Part shown: positions 23,756-32,818 of the stretch, piece after piece
How the letters are laid out: every line of letters starts with the position of its first letter
Position numbering within the stretch: position 1 is the first letter of the stretch
Assembly: GCA_018970255.1 (NCBI GenBank)
Contig: JAGWWS010000008.1
Location: 1 to 64,000 of the forward strand
DNA: 64,000 nucleotides
Direction of reading: 5' to 3'
From: Verrucomicrobiota bacterium
GTDB lineage: Bacteria; Verrucomicrobiota; Verrucomicrobiia; Chthoniobacterales; Terrimicrobiaceae
The notes under the pieces: model-generated
Database searches by the model: none
The model's input: only the letters and a program-made list of their open reading frames with translations
Told to the model about the DNA's origin: nothing
Position numbers and translations under genes: made by a program

Positions 23756-24696
23756 CGCGCGGCGCCGCGTCCGTAAACCCGTGCCGGAACCGTTTTGATG
23801 TCCCAAACAACCCCCACAAGCCCGAGCAGGCGGATGAGGTAATACGAGATGTCGATTTCCCACCAATAGAACCCTTGGCGGGCGGAAGCCTGGTAGTGGT
23901 GGTGGTTGTTGTGCCAACCCTCGCCGAGCGTCACGAGCGCAAGCAGGAAGCTGTTGCGGCTCTCGTCTTCGTTGTCATAGCGCTTCGTGCCGAGCATGTG
24001 TGCGAGCGAGTTCACGGCGCAGGTGGCGTGAAAAAGCACCGTGGTGCTTATAAAAAATCCCCACACGACCATCTGCCATCCCGAGGTTCCGAGCCCAGGA
24101 GCGAACGCGCCGAGGGCTGCGCCGAATCCGTAGAGCAGCGCCAGCAGAAGCGCGGGGCCGATCACATCGAAGCGGTTCAGGAAAACCAGCTCCGGGTATT
24201 TCACCAAATCGCGCACGAGGCGGTAGTCGGTCGGGAAATTTTTGCTGCTGGTGAGCCAGCCAATGTGGGACCAAACGAAACCCTTCACGCCCGGCGAATG
24301 CACATCGTGCTCGTCGTCCGAGTGCGCATGGTGGTGGCGGTGGACGGCCGCCCACCAGAGCGGGCCGCGTTGCATCGCCGTGAGCCCCGCGAGGGCGAAG
24401 AAAAACTGCAGCGCCCGCGAAGTGTGGTAGGCACGGTGGCAAAAATACCGGTGGTAAAACGCCGTCACAAAAAACATCCGCGCGAGGTAAAGCGCCACCG
24501 CGGTCCAAACCGCCGCCCAACTCCACCCGACCCAAACGACCCCGATGCACCCGAGGTGCAGGAAAATAAACGGCACGGCGCGCTTCCACTCGAACCTCTC
24601 CGGCAATTCGCGAACCGCCTCGGCGCCGCCCGGGAAATGGTCGGAGTCGATCGCGTTTAAAAGCGGGCGGAAGATTTTCGCGAGGAATGGCACCAT
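23752..24696 (-). CDS. fatty acid desaturase (acyl-CoA / acyl-lipid type)
   Basis: A 314-residue membrane enzyme with three His boxes: HRYFCH (82-87), HRHHH (119-123) and HNNHHH (262-267). These bind the di-iron centre of delta-9-type desaturases. Four or five hydrophobic segments surround them. It introduces a double bond into a saturated chain using O2. First gene of a three-gene unit with 4-nt overlaps; parB ends 16 bp upstream of its start. Confidence 0.93.
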   Translation of the reverse strand: MVPFLAKIFRPLLNAIDSDHFPGGAEAVRELPERFEWKRAVPFIFLHLGCIGVVWVGWSWAAVWTAVALYLARMFFVTAFYHRYFCHRAYHTSRALQFFFALAGLTAMQRGPLWWAAVHRHHHAHSDDEHDVHSPGVKGFVWSHIGWLTSSKNFPTDYRLVRDLVKYPELVFLNRFDVIGPALLLALLYGFGAALGAFAPGLGTSGWQMVVWGFFISTTVLFHATCAVNSLAHMLGTKRYDNEDESRNSFLLALVTLGEGWHNNHHHYQASARQGFYWWEIDISYYLIRLLGLVGVVWDIKTVPARVYGRGAAR

Positions 24697-24711
24697 TGTG
24701 ATTTGGTGGAA

Positions 24712-25611
24712 TTAGACCGGCGCTTCCGTTCCGGATTCCACCATTCCCATCGTGGCGAGGATGCGGTTCAAGTCGTCGTCGCCGTAGTATTCGATTTGGA
24801 AATTCCCCTTCTTCTCGCCGTGGTGGAAGACCACTCGGGTCGCGAGGCGGTGGGTGAGTTGGTTTTGGATGTGCTGCAGGGCGGGCGGCAGTTCGCTCGG
24901 TGTCTTCCCGCGGGTCCGGCGCACACGGCCGCCGTCCTCGTGGAGCTTTGCGGCAAGCGCTTCCGCATCGCGCACCGTCAGCGAATCGCGCACGATTTTT
25001 TCCGCAACCAGGTCCTGCTCCTCCGTGTTTTTGAGCGAGAGGAGCACCTTCGCGTGGCCCACGGAAATGCGCCCGTGCTTGAGAAGGGACTTTGCGTTCT
25101 CCGAAAGGTCGAGGAGGCGCATCGAGTTCGCCACCGCCGCACGGCTCTTGCCGACTTTCCGGGAAATCTCCTCCTGGGTGAGGGCGAAATTTTTGCTGAG
25201 CTTGTCGTAGGCCACCGCTTCTTCCACGGGGTTCAGCCCCTCGCGCTGCAGGTTCTCGACCAGCGCCAGTTCCAGCACATCCTGGTCGCTCGCCTCGCGC
25301 ACGATGACCGGGACTTCCTGCAATCCCAGTTCCCTCGCGGCCCGCCAGCGCCTTTCACCGGCGATGAGTTCGTATCCGCCGGCCCCCAGCCTGACGATCA
25401 GCGGCTGGATGATTCCGCGCTCGCGGATGCTTTCGACCAATTCCGCCAATTGCTCCGCCGGAAACTCCACGCGCGGCTGCAACGGGCTCGGCGCAACCAA
25501 CCCGACGCCCACATTCTGCACGGTCTCGCCCCTCTCGGGCAGTGGTTCGGGGTTGCCGACGCGGTTTCCGATCAACGCGCCCAGCCCCCTTCCCAGCGGT
25601 AACTTTGACAT
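24712..25611 (-). CDS. parB: chromosome-partitioning protein ParB
   Basis: A 299-residue DNA- and CTP-binding clamp. The N-terminal 'LGRGLGALIG' and box I/II 'PLQPRVEFPAEQLAELVESI' / 'GGYELIAGERRWRAARELGL' are present, then the HTH 'LTQEEISRKVGKSRAAVANSMRLL' that recognises parS. It normally follows parA, which is not seen here; the gene opens divergently from the lipoate-ligase-like gene. Confidence 0.95.
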   Translation of the reverse strand: MSKLPLGRGLGALIGNRVGNPEPLPERGETVQNVGVGLVAPSPLQPRVEFPAEQLAELVESIRERGIIQPLIVRLGAGGYELIAGERRWRAARELGLQEVPVIVREASDQDVLELALVENLQREGLNPVEEAVAYDKLSKNFALTQEEISRKVGKSRAAVANSMRLLDLSENAKSLLKHGRISVGHAKVLLSLKNTEEQDLVAEKIVRDSLTVRDAEALAAKLHEDGGRVRRTRGKTPSELPPALQHIQNQLTHRLATRVVFHHGEKKGNFQIEYYGDDDLNRILATMGMVESGTEAPV

Positions 25612-25663
25612 AGGGCGCGAACCTAAACACGATGCCCCCCGCCGACAAGCAGAAGCACCTTAC

Positions 25664-26317
25664 ATGGAAAAACCCATCTCCGAATTGCTCCTCTGGCGGG
25701 ACGCCGCAATCCGCACACCCGCCGGGCACATGGCCTGCGACGAAGCCCTCCTCGGCGCCGCCCCCTTGCCCATCCTGCGGCTCTACCATTGGAAAAAAAA
25801 CGCCGCTACTTTCGGCTACGCCCAACGATTTGCCGAGGTTCAAAAAACCACCGGAACGCTCCCGCTCGCGCGCCGTTGGACGGGTGGGGGAATCGTCTTC
25901 CACGGCTCCGACCTCACGGTCGCCCTTGCGATTCCAGCCGGGAAAACGCCAGCCCAACCCTCGCAGCTCTACGAAAAAATCCATGGGGCCATCCTCGCCG
26001 CCTTGCGCCAAACCGAACCCGCGGCCCGCCTGGCGAAGCGGGAAGAATCCATCGAGGGCCCCGCCTGCTTCACCGCACCGGTCGCCCACGACATCCTCTC
26101 CGGCGGGACAAAATTGCTCGGCGGCGCCATCCGCCGCACCCGCTCTGGGACGCTCTACCAAGGCTCCCTGCAAAACGCCTCCATCCCCGAAGAAGCCCTC
26201 GCCGCCGCGCTCGCGGAGCGAGTTTCGCCAATGGGCGATTTCGCGGAAATCGAGGCGCGCGCTTCGAAGCTCGAGTCAGAAAAGTATTCCGCCCAAAGCT
26301 GGTTGGAACTCAGATAA
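25664..26317 (+). CDS. lipoate/biotin protein ligase-like protein
   Basis: 217 residues from ATG 25664. The LplA/LipB fold shows 'RRWTGGGIVFHGSDLTVALAIP' (the RRxTGGG donor loop) and 'DILSGGTKLLGGAIRRTRSGTLYQGSL', with the conserved Lys after GGT. It would attach lipoate or octanoate to dehydrogenase E2 or GcvH lysines. It is shorter than E. coli LplA because the accessory C-terminal domain is missing. Exact donor not deducible. Confidence 0.82.
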   Translation: MEKPISELLLWRDAAIRTPAGHMACDEALLGAAPLPILRLYHWKKNAATFGYAQRFAEVQKTTGTLPLARRWTGGGIVFHGSDLTVALAIPAGKTPAQPSQLYEKIHGAILAALRQTEPAARLAKREESIEGPACFTAPVAHDILSGGTKLLGGAIRRTRSGTLYQGSLQNASIPEEALAAALAERVSPMGDFAEIEARASKLESEKYSAQSWLELR

Positions 26318-26406
26318 AAATTCAGGGGCATTTTTAAAAGACGCCTCACAGAACCCGCTTTCACCTTGATTTTTTGCAAGAACAGGCGAAACCGCTTCAT
26401 CCTCAA

Positions 26407-27162
26407 ATGCCGCGAATCCTCTCGGTTCTCCTCCCCCTCTTACTGACTGCGTGCCAGACCGCTAAAAAGTCCCCTCCCCCTGACATTCCCGCTTCCATCC
26501 CTGCCACCGACATCGAGAAAATTTCAGCCGCACTGAAAGAAGCCCCCTCTTCGCTGGCCGTATTCCAAACCGAACTCGCCGCCACTCCCCTCGACCCCAA
26601 GCGCTCCGTTGTGATTGTGGACCTCGACCGCCAGCGCTCCTACATCTACTCCGCCAGCGAACTCGTAGCAGCCACAAGGATTGCAAGCGGCAAAGCCGGC
26701 TTTCGCACGCCCACCGGCGATTACAAAATCGGCCAGAAAAACCCCGGCCACGCATCGAACCTCTACGGCAAGCTCGTCGATACTCAAACCGGCCAGGAGC
26801 AACCCGGCGAGTTCGACACCCGCTCCGGCGCGGTCCCCGAGGGGATGGAATTCCGCGGCGCGCCGATGCGCCACTTCATGCGCTTCCACACGCTCGACGG
26901 AAAAGCGACCGCCGTAGGATTTCACCAAGGCCATGTCCCCACCCGCCCCGCCTCCCACGGCTGCATCCGCCTTCCGGCAAAAGCCGCGCGCGCCCTCTAC
27001 AAAATCATTCCACCCGGCACTCCGGTCATGGTTTACGGCGTTCAGCACGGCCGCCCGGCCCGCCCGCTTCCCGAAGAAACGCTGGAGACAAAGAAAGAAT
27101 CCACGAAAAAACCAAAGCCCGCCACGAAGCGGAAAAAATCCTCGAGCCACCTTCGCAACTAA
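26407..27162 (+). CDS. L,D-transpeptidase lipoprotein (YkuD fold)
   Basis: 251 residues from ATG 26407. A lipoprotein signal ends in LLLTAC with Cys16 as the lipid anchor. The YkuD domain includes 'FHQGH...' and the catalytic 'ASHGCIRLP' with its Cys and His. Such enzymes cross-link peptidoglycan stems or attach proteins to them in the periplasm. The C-terminus is Lys-rich and may bind peptidoglycan. An ATG 11 codons upstream would disturb the signal peptide. Confidence 0.9.
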   Translation: MPRILSVLLPLLLTACQTAKKSPPPDIPASIPATDIEKISAALKEAPSSLAVFQTELAATPLDPKRSVVIVDLDRQRSYIYSASELVAATRIASGKAGFRTPTGDYKIGQKNPGHASNLYGKLVDTQTGQEQPGEFDTRSGAVPEGMEFRGAPMRHFMRFHTLDGKATAVGFHQGHVPTRPASHGCIRLPAKAARALYKIIPPGTPVMVYGVQHGRPARPLPEETLETKKESTKKPKPATKRKKSSSHLRN

Positions 27163-27252
27163 GCCGCACTCGCCCTCGCAGACCCACATTTCTCCTTGCC
27201 TCGCACTCAGCCTTGGTGTTCAAACCGCCCCCTCTCACAAAGGATGAACGGC

Positions 27253-27483
27253 ATGAATGACGGCTACGGGAATGGATCGGACAAGGTTTTGGCCTCGGAG
27301 AAAATTGTCTCCGGCAGGAAGATTTTCTTTCTCGATTACAAGGAAAACAGCCGCGGTCGCGTGCTGAAGATCACGGAGGATGTCGGCGGCCGCCGCGACA
27401 CCATCATGGTCCCCGACGAGGCCCTCGACGATTTCGCCGACGCCCTCGAGCGCATTTTGAATTCCGACTCCGCCTCGGAGTAG
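27253..27483 (+). CDS. PUR-alpha-like nucleic-acid-binding protein (DUF3276)
   Basis: 76 residues from ATG 27253, chosen because AAAGG lies 9 bp upstream; ATG 27244 is too close to it. 'EKIVSGRKIFFLDYKENSRGRVLKITE' and 'TIMVPDEALDDFADALERIL' make one PUR repeat, a strand-rich single-stranded DNA/RNA binding unit known from Bacteroidetes and spirochaetes. Probably a dimer in the cytoplasm. Confidence 0.85.
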   Translation: MNDGYGNGSDKVLASEKIVSGRKIFFLDYKENSRGRVLKITEDVGGRRDTIMVPDEALDDFADALERILNSDSASE

Positions 27484-27557
27484 CGCGCACGAAACTCCAT
27501 CCTTTCCCGCCAACGGCGAAACGGCTAGCCAATCCGGCGGCCAACCAAGGGAACCAA

Positions 27558-28286
27558 ATGCCAAAGGACCGCATCCGCCTCGACGCGCTCGACCAAAACA
27601 AGTCCATCACGCAGGAAGACTACAAATCCGGCGTCAAAAAACTCCAACTCGAGCTCCTCGGCATGCAGCTCGAGTTGCTGGAGAAAAAAATCCCCGTCGT
27701 TATCGTAATCGAAGGCCCCGATGCCGCGGGCAAGGGCGGCGCCATCAAACGCCTCACTGAGAACCTCGACCCCCGCATCCTCCGCGTCTACTCGATCAAC
27801 AAGCCCACCCCCGAGGAACTCGCCCGCCACTACATGTGGCGCTTCTGGACCAAACTCCCGCCCCGCGGCGAAATCGCAGTCTACGACCGCTCCTGGTATG
27901 GCCGCGTCCTCGTCGAACGCGTCGAGGGCTTCTGCACCGAAGCCGAGTGGAAACGAGCCTACGCCGAAATCAACGAATTCGAACGCCTGCTCGTCGACGA
28001 CGGCACCATCCTCGTCAAACTCTGGCTCCACATCACGAAGGACGAGCAACTCGCCCGCTTCAAGCGCCGCGAGGCCGACCCCTACAAACACTGGAAAATC
28101 GGCGAGGAGGACTGGCGCAACCGCAAGCGCTGGGACGAGCACATCGAAGCCGCTGAGGACATGTTTGAAAAAACCGGCACCGACACCGCGCCATGGAATG
28201 TCATTCCCGCGAACTTCAAATGGTATGCCCGGATCAAAACCCTCAAGGTCGTCATCCGCGCCGTCTCGAAAGCCCTCGGCAAATAG
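27558..28286 (+). CDS. ppk2: polyphosphate kinase 2 family protein
   Basis: A 242-residue single-domain PPK2. Walker A 'GPDAAGKGG' is at 53-61, the lid-region text 'PPRGEIAVYDRSWYGRVLVERVEGF' and 'KHWKIGEEDWRNRKRWDEH' are conserved. It transfers phosphate between polyphosphate and nucleotides; class I/III versus II cannot be assigned by eye. A separate PPK1 is encoded at 47680-49767. Confidence 0.9.
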   Translation: MPKDRIRLDALDQNKSITQEDYKSGVKKLQLELLGMQLELLEKKIPVVIVIEGPDAAGKGGAIKRLTENLDPRILRVYSINKPTPEELARHYMWRFWTKLPPRGEIAVYDRSWYGRVLVERVEGFCTEAEWKRAYAEINEFERLLVDDGTILVKLWLHITKDEQLARFKRREADPYKHWKIGEEDWRNRKRWDEHIEAAEDMFEKTGTDTAPWNVIPANFKWYARIKTLKVVIRAVSKALGK

Positions 28287-28332
28287 CCCCCACCTTGCCT
28301 GCCCCCCTCCCCGCGCTTACCCTGCGCGCCCG

Positions 28333-29427
28333 ATGCCGATTGTAAAAACCGCCGCCGCATTCGTGCTGCTCGCCGCCCTGTGCGCGCCGCCGGCCATCGC
28401 ATCCGAAAAAAAATCCCCTCCCCCTCCCGCCAAATCCCGCGTCTACGAATCCTACGAAGCCACCGCCCTCCTCCCGGACCGCAGGCCCAACCCCCGCATC
28501 GTCCGCCGCATGGTGGACCGCCTCGTCTGCGCCGCCACCGGAAAACCCGACCCCGCCAGCGCATGGCGCTCCCTCGTCAAACCCGCCGACCGCGTTGGCA
28601 TCAAGGTCGCCGCATCGCCCGGCCCCATCGGCGGCACCCGCCCCGCCGTCGCCGAAGCCGTCGCGCAAAGCCTCGCCGCTGCAGGCATCCCGCAATCCAA
28701 CATCATTGTCTGGGACCGCAACCTCGACGACCTCCTCTCCGCCGGATACCGCAAAGACAGCCCCCACTACCGCCTGCGCTGGACGGACTCCGAAACCGGC
28801 TACGACAAAAACGCCATCCTCACCGCCCCCGTCATCGGCCGCCTCATCTGGGGCGACAAAACCTTCGGCAAAAAGGAAGGCACCCGCATGGTCGACATCC
28901 TCACCACCGGCGAACAACTCAGCAGCACCAGCCACTTTGCGAAAATCCTCAGCAAGGAAGTCACGAAAGTCGTCAACATCCCCTCCCTCTGCGACAGCTT
29001 CCTCACCGGCGTCAACGGCGCCCTCGCGAACATGGCCATTTCCAATATCGACAATTGGCGCCGCTTCGCCGGCCCGCCCGACTTCGGCGACCCCTACCTG
29101 GCGGAAATCTACGCGGACCAAACCATCCACGGCAAAGTCGTCCTCACCATCCTCGACGCCCTCACGATGCAATACGCCGGCGGCCCGTTGCCGAACCCGA
29201 ACTATACCGCCGACCAACTCACGCTCTACGCGAGCCTCGACCCCGTCGCCATCGACGCCACCGCCGTCACGCTCCTCGACCCCATGCGCAAAGCCTCCAA
29301 GCTCCCGCTCCTGGAAAAATCCACCCGCTGGCTCGCGAGCGCCGAAACCCTCGGCCTCGGCAAACACCGCCCCGAAGACATCGAACTCCTCTCCGTCGCC
29401 ACTCCCCAGCCGTCACCTCGCCCGTAG
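28333..29427 (+). CDS. DUF362 protein, exported
   Basis: 364 residues from ATG 28333, with an N-terminal signal (TAAAFVLLAALCAPPAIA). The DUF362 core includes 'VGIKVAASPGPIGGTRPAVAEAV' and 'VVNIPSLCDSFLTGVNGALANMA'. DUF362 proteins are often beside iron-sulfur or extracytoplasmic redox functions, but their chemistry is unknown. No ferredoxin cysteines are attached here. Confidence 0.78.
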   Translation: MPIVKTAAAFVLLAALCAPPAIASEKKSPPPPAKSRVYESYEATALLPDRRPNPRIVRRMVDRLVCAATGKPDPASAWRSLVKPADRVGIKVAASPGPIGGTRPAVAEAVAQSLAAAGIPQSNIIVWDRNLDDLLSAGYRKDSPHYRLRWTDSETGYDKNAILTAPVIGRLIWGDKTFGKKEGTRMVDILTTGEQLSSTSHFAKILSKEVTKVVNIPSLCDSFLTGVNGALANMAISNIDNWRRFAGPPDFGDPYLAEIYADQTIHGKVVLTILDALTMQYAGGPLPNPNYTADQLTLYASLDPVAIDATAVTLLDPMRKASKLPLLEKSTRWLASAETLGLGKHRPEDIELLSVATPQPSPRP

Positions 29428-29474
29428 GCACGCTTGCTGACAAACCCAGCACCGGCCGCTATACACCAAAAGCA

Positions 29475-31163
29475 ATGCAATCCGCCGCCGTGCGCTTCTC
29501 CGCTTGGGGAGCCGTTGTTTCCATCATCCTTGCCATCGCGGCTTACTTCGCGGCGCTCGGGAGCGACCATGCAGCGACGAACGGCGATGAACTGCTCTAC
29601 GCCCAAATCGCCCGCGTTACGGCCGAGTCCGGCGCGCTGCTCCCGCTGCAAACCGCCATCGAGTTCCATCGCAATACCAAACCGCCCGCACTCTTTTGGC
29701 AGGGAATCCTCACGACGGACTGGGCGAAAAACTGGAGCCTCTGGGAACTCCGGTGGCCGAATGTCGCTTACTCCTTTGGCATCGCGGCGATGGTGTTCCT
29801 CCTCGCGCGGAAGCTCTCGGGCCACGCATCCACAGGCCTCCTCGCCGCCCTCGCCTACCTCGCTTTTTTCGGCACTTACCGCTACGGGCGCGTTTTCCTG
29901 ACCTCCGCGCCGGAGACTTTCTGGCTCTTCGCACCATTTTTTATCCTGCTCTGCTTTGTAAAAAACCAACCCGGCATCAGTTGGCTGCAAGCCCTCGCCT
30001 TTGGGCTGATGTTCGGCGCGGCGCTTCTCTACAAGTCCTTCGCCCTCGTCCTTCCCGCCACCGCAGGCCTTGCATGGTGGGGACTACACCAACGCGGATA
30101 CCGCTTCGGCGAATGGCTCCGCCGTGATGTCCCGCGCGTCGCCCTTTCGGGCATTGTCGCGCTCGGCGTGTTTTCGCTTTGGTTCATCCTCGATCCCGAA
30201 CGGGAACTTCTATTCCGCGATTTTGTGCTCAAGGAGAATGTCGGGAAATTCAACACCGGCGGGCAAAACTACTTCCTCAATCTCCTATGGGGGCAATCGA
30301 GCATCTGGCGGAATGTCGCCGCCATTCCCATCAATGCCGGGCTGCTCGCCCTGACTACGATCGCCCTTTTTGTCATCGCTTGGATCAAGCGCCGCGAGAC
30401 CACCGAACCCGAACGCCTGCTCTGGATTTGGATCGCCACCGTCTTCCTCGCCTTCACGCTCCCGAACCAGCGCGACGAACGCTATCTCCTCCCCGCCATG
30501 CCGGCCGTGGCGGTCCTCCTCGCCCTGCACTGGACGCAAATCCCGCGCTGGATTTTTTGCATCACGCTGCTTGCCGTTGCGGTGATCGCGCTCGGCATGG
30601 TCCTTGGCGGCGCGCTGCTGACAACCACCGCCGGCCTCGGCACGCTGTATCCGTGGTATGCATGGCTGCTCCTCAGTGCGGTGATGGGTTTCGCAGCCGT
30701 CGGTTTTTTCCGCAAAAACCTCACGCACACACTGGCGGTCCCAGCCATCCTTTCGCTCTACCTCGGCTATGCCGCATTCCTCATACCATTCGACGGACCG
30801 CTCGGTGAATTCGACGGAAAAGCCGCCGCGTTCGCGAAAGGCAAAACCATCCCCGCGCCCATCAATTTCAATGCGCGCGAGGAAATCTACCAATTCATGC
30901 TCCCCGGCACTCAACTCGCGCCCTACCACACGAACAACAAGATCCCGGTCGATAAACTGGCCGAGTCGGGAGTGTTTATTGCAACGGTGAGCCTCGATGA
31001 CGATTCCATCGAATCGAACCCGCGTTTCCGCATCGTCGGGACCCGGCTGCAGATCATCGACCGCTTCAACAACACCGAAACAATCGACATGCTGACCGGA
31101 AATGTGGCGCGCAACCTTTTCAAAAAGGACCTGCTCGTCGAAGTCCTGCCCGCCGCCCAATGA
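29475..31163 (+). CDS. GT39/ArnT-like membrane glycosyltransferase, paralogue 1
   Basis: 562 residues with about 11 hydrophobic segments. The early acidic pair in 'DHAATNGDELLYAQIARVT' is where this family binds the polyprenyl-sugar donor, and 'DERYLLPAMPAVAVLLALH' is the conserved central loop. A soluble periplasmic tail follows (~460-562). It would transfer a sugar from a lipid carrier to lipid A, protein or glycan. The next gene is a close paralogue overlapping by 4 nt. Confidence 0.82.
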   Translation: MQSAAVRFSAWGAVVSIILAIAAYFAALGSDHAATNGDELLYAQIARVTAESGALLPLQTAIEFHRNTKPPALFWQGILTTDWAKNWSLWELRWPNVAYSFGIAAMVFLLARKLSGHASTGLLAALAYLAFFGTYRYGRVFLTSAPETFWLFAPFFILLCFVKNQPGISWLQALAFGLMFGAALLYKSFALVLPATAGLAWWGLHQRGYRFGEWLRRDVPRVALSGIVALGVFSLWFILDPERELLFRDFVLKENVGKFNTGGQNYFLNLLWGQSSIWRNVAAIPINAGLLALTTIALFVIAWIKRRETTEPERLLWIWIATVFLAFTLPNQRDERYLLPAMPAVAVLLALHWTQIPRWIFCITLLAVAVIALGMVLGGALLTTTAGLGTLYPWYAWLLLSAVMGFAAVGFFRKNLTHTLAVPAILSLYLGYAAFLIPFDGPLGEFDGKAAAFAKGKTIPAPINFNAREEIYQFMLPGTQLAPYHTNNKIPVDKLAESGVFIATVSLDDDSIESNPRFRIVGTRLQIIDRFNNTETIDMLTGNVARNLFKKDLLVEVLPAAQ

Positions 31164-32818
31164 ACTCGAAAATCTTCCCTTGGCTCGCACTCGCACTGGG
31201 CGTCTTTGTTTACCTCTACAATCTCGGGAGCGACCACGCGGCAACCAATCCCGACGAGCACCTCTACATTCAAATCACCCGCATGACCGCCGAGGGCGGC
31301 GAGTGGTTGCCACTGAAAAATCTGACCGCCGCAGAGCGCAACACCAAACCCCCCGCGCTCTTCTGGCAGGGCATCGTCGCCACGGACTGGGGCCGCCACT
31401 GGGAACTCTGGCGCGTCCGCCTTCCCGTTGCAGCCTACACGCTCGCGACGGCGTTGATGGTCCTGCTTCTCGCCCGCCGCCTCTCGGGTTCCACCGCCAC
31501 GGGCGTTCTGGCCGCGCTCGCATTCCTCGCCTTTTTCAGCACCTACCGCTACGGGCGCGTGGCACTGACATCCGCGCCGGAGACATTCTGGTTTTTCCTG
31601 CCCCTCACGATCCTGCTCTGGCGCGGACCGCGGCCGGGCGATCCCCCGTGGCCACTGGCTCTGGCATTCGGGCTCATGGTCGGCATCGGTCTCCTCTACA
31701 AATCCTTCGCTCTAGTGATCCCCTTCTGCGCCGGACTGGCGTGGTGGACGCTGCACACCCGCGGCTACAAAATCGCGCCGTGGCTGCGCGGCGATTTCCT
31801 CAAAATCGGCGCCCTCGGCACCATTGCGGTCGGGGGCTTTTGCCTGTGGTTCGCCTTCGACCCGGATCCCGCAAGCATTTGGCGAGATTTCGTCATTAAG
31901 GAGAATGTCGGGAAATTTGATCCGAAAGGAGAGAGCTACATCACGAAATTCTTTTTCGGCAGCCACAGCGTGTGGCGCATCCTCCTCGGCTACCCGTTCA
32001 ATGCCGGACTGCTCGCGCTGGCGGCGGGGGCGTTTTTCGTCATCACTTTCCGCCAACGGAAAGACCTCTCTCTCGCGGAAAATCTCCTTTGGATTTGGAT
32101 CCTCACGAACCTGATCGTCTTCACCTTCCCCGATGCGCGGCGCGACGAACGCTACCTCCTCCCAGCCATGCCCGCCATCGCCGTCCTGATGGCGCTCCGC
32201 TGGCAATCCATCCCGCGCTGGACGCTGGCCATCCCCCTCGTTGTGGTGGCGGCGGCTTCGCTTGTTTTCATCGCGGGAATGTTTGTCCTTGAAAACGAAC
32301 TCGGCGCCTCGGGACTCTATCCCTGGTATGCGGTTCCGTTTCTCGCGGGAACCGCCGCCTTTGCAATCGCCGGGTTGAAACCCGAGTGGACCCGCAGCGC
32401 CATTTGCCCGGCGGTCTTCCTGCTGTATCTGGGCTACGCGGTTTTCCTGAAACCCTTCGACGGTGCGCTGGGCGAGTATTCGGCATCGGCTGTCGAGGCG
32501 GTCCGCGGAAAAACCGTGATGCTTCCATCGGTCTACGGGGCGCACGACGAGGTTTACCGCTTCATGCTGCCGGGCGCGGATGTGAAGTTGGTGAAGGCAA
32601 AAACCCTCAAGGAACCCGCGCAGTTCTGCATCCAAAGCATCCCCGCCCGCGACGCAAAAAATCCTTCCGCCCCCGGCACCCGCATCCTCGGGACGCGCCT
32701 GAACCTCAACGACCGCTTCACCCGTGAGGAAACCCAGGAAATCCTGCGCGGCGACCTTACGGGGCAGTTGTTCCGCGTGGATTTGCTGGTCGAGGATTCC
32801 GCGAGCGCCAAGCCATAG
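31160..32818 (+). CDS. GT39/ArnT-like membrane glycosyltransferase, paralogue 2
   Basis: 552 residues, similar to the preceding protein throughout ('SDHAATNPDEHLYIQITRMT', 'NTKPPALFWQGI', 'DERYLLPAMPAIAVLMAL'). It probably arose by tandem duplication and is translationally coupled (ATGA). The 3' end overlaps the convergent membrane-protein gene by 62 bp. Different acceptor or donor specificity is possible. Confidence 0.82.
   Translation: MNSKIFPWLALALGVFVYLYNLGSDHAATNPDEHLYIQITRMTAEGGEWLPLKNLTAAERNTKPPALFWQGIVATDWGRHWELWRVRLPVAAYTLATALMVLLLARRLSGSTATGVLAALAFLAFFSTYRYGRVALTSAPETFWFFLPLTILLWRGPRPGDPPWPLALAFGLMVGIGLLYKSFALVIPFCAGLAWWTLHTRGYKIAPWLRGDFLKIGALGTIAVGGFCLWFAFDPDPASIWRDFVIKENVGKFDPKGESYITKFFFGSHSVWRILLGYPFNAGLLALAAGAFFVITFRQRKDLSLAENLLWIWILTNLIVFTFPDARRDERYLLPAMPAIAVLMALRWQSIPRWTLAIPLVVVAAASLVFIAGMFVLENELGASGLYPWYAVPFLAGTAAFAIAGLKPEWTRSAICPAVFLLYLGYAVFLKPFDGALGEYSASAVEAVRGKTVMLPSVYGAHDEVYRFMLPGADVKLVKAKTLKEPAQFCIQSIPARDAKNPSAPGTRILGTRLNLNDRFTREETQEILRGDLTGQLFRVDLLVEDSASAKP

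Noticed and set aside
28380-31163. 927-codon plus-strand frame reading through DUF362 and glycosyltransferase sequence
   Set aside because: The first half is an Arg/Pro-rich off-frame translation of the DUF362 gene. The real glycosyltransferase starts at 29475 in this frame.
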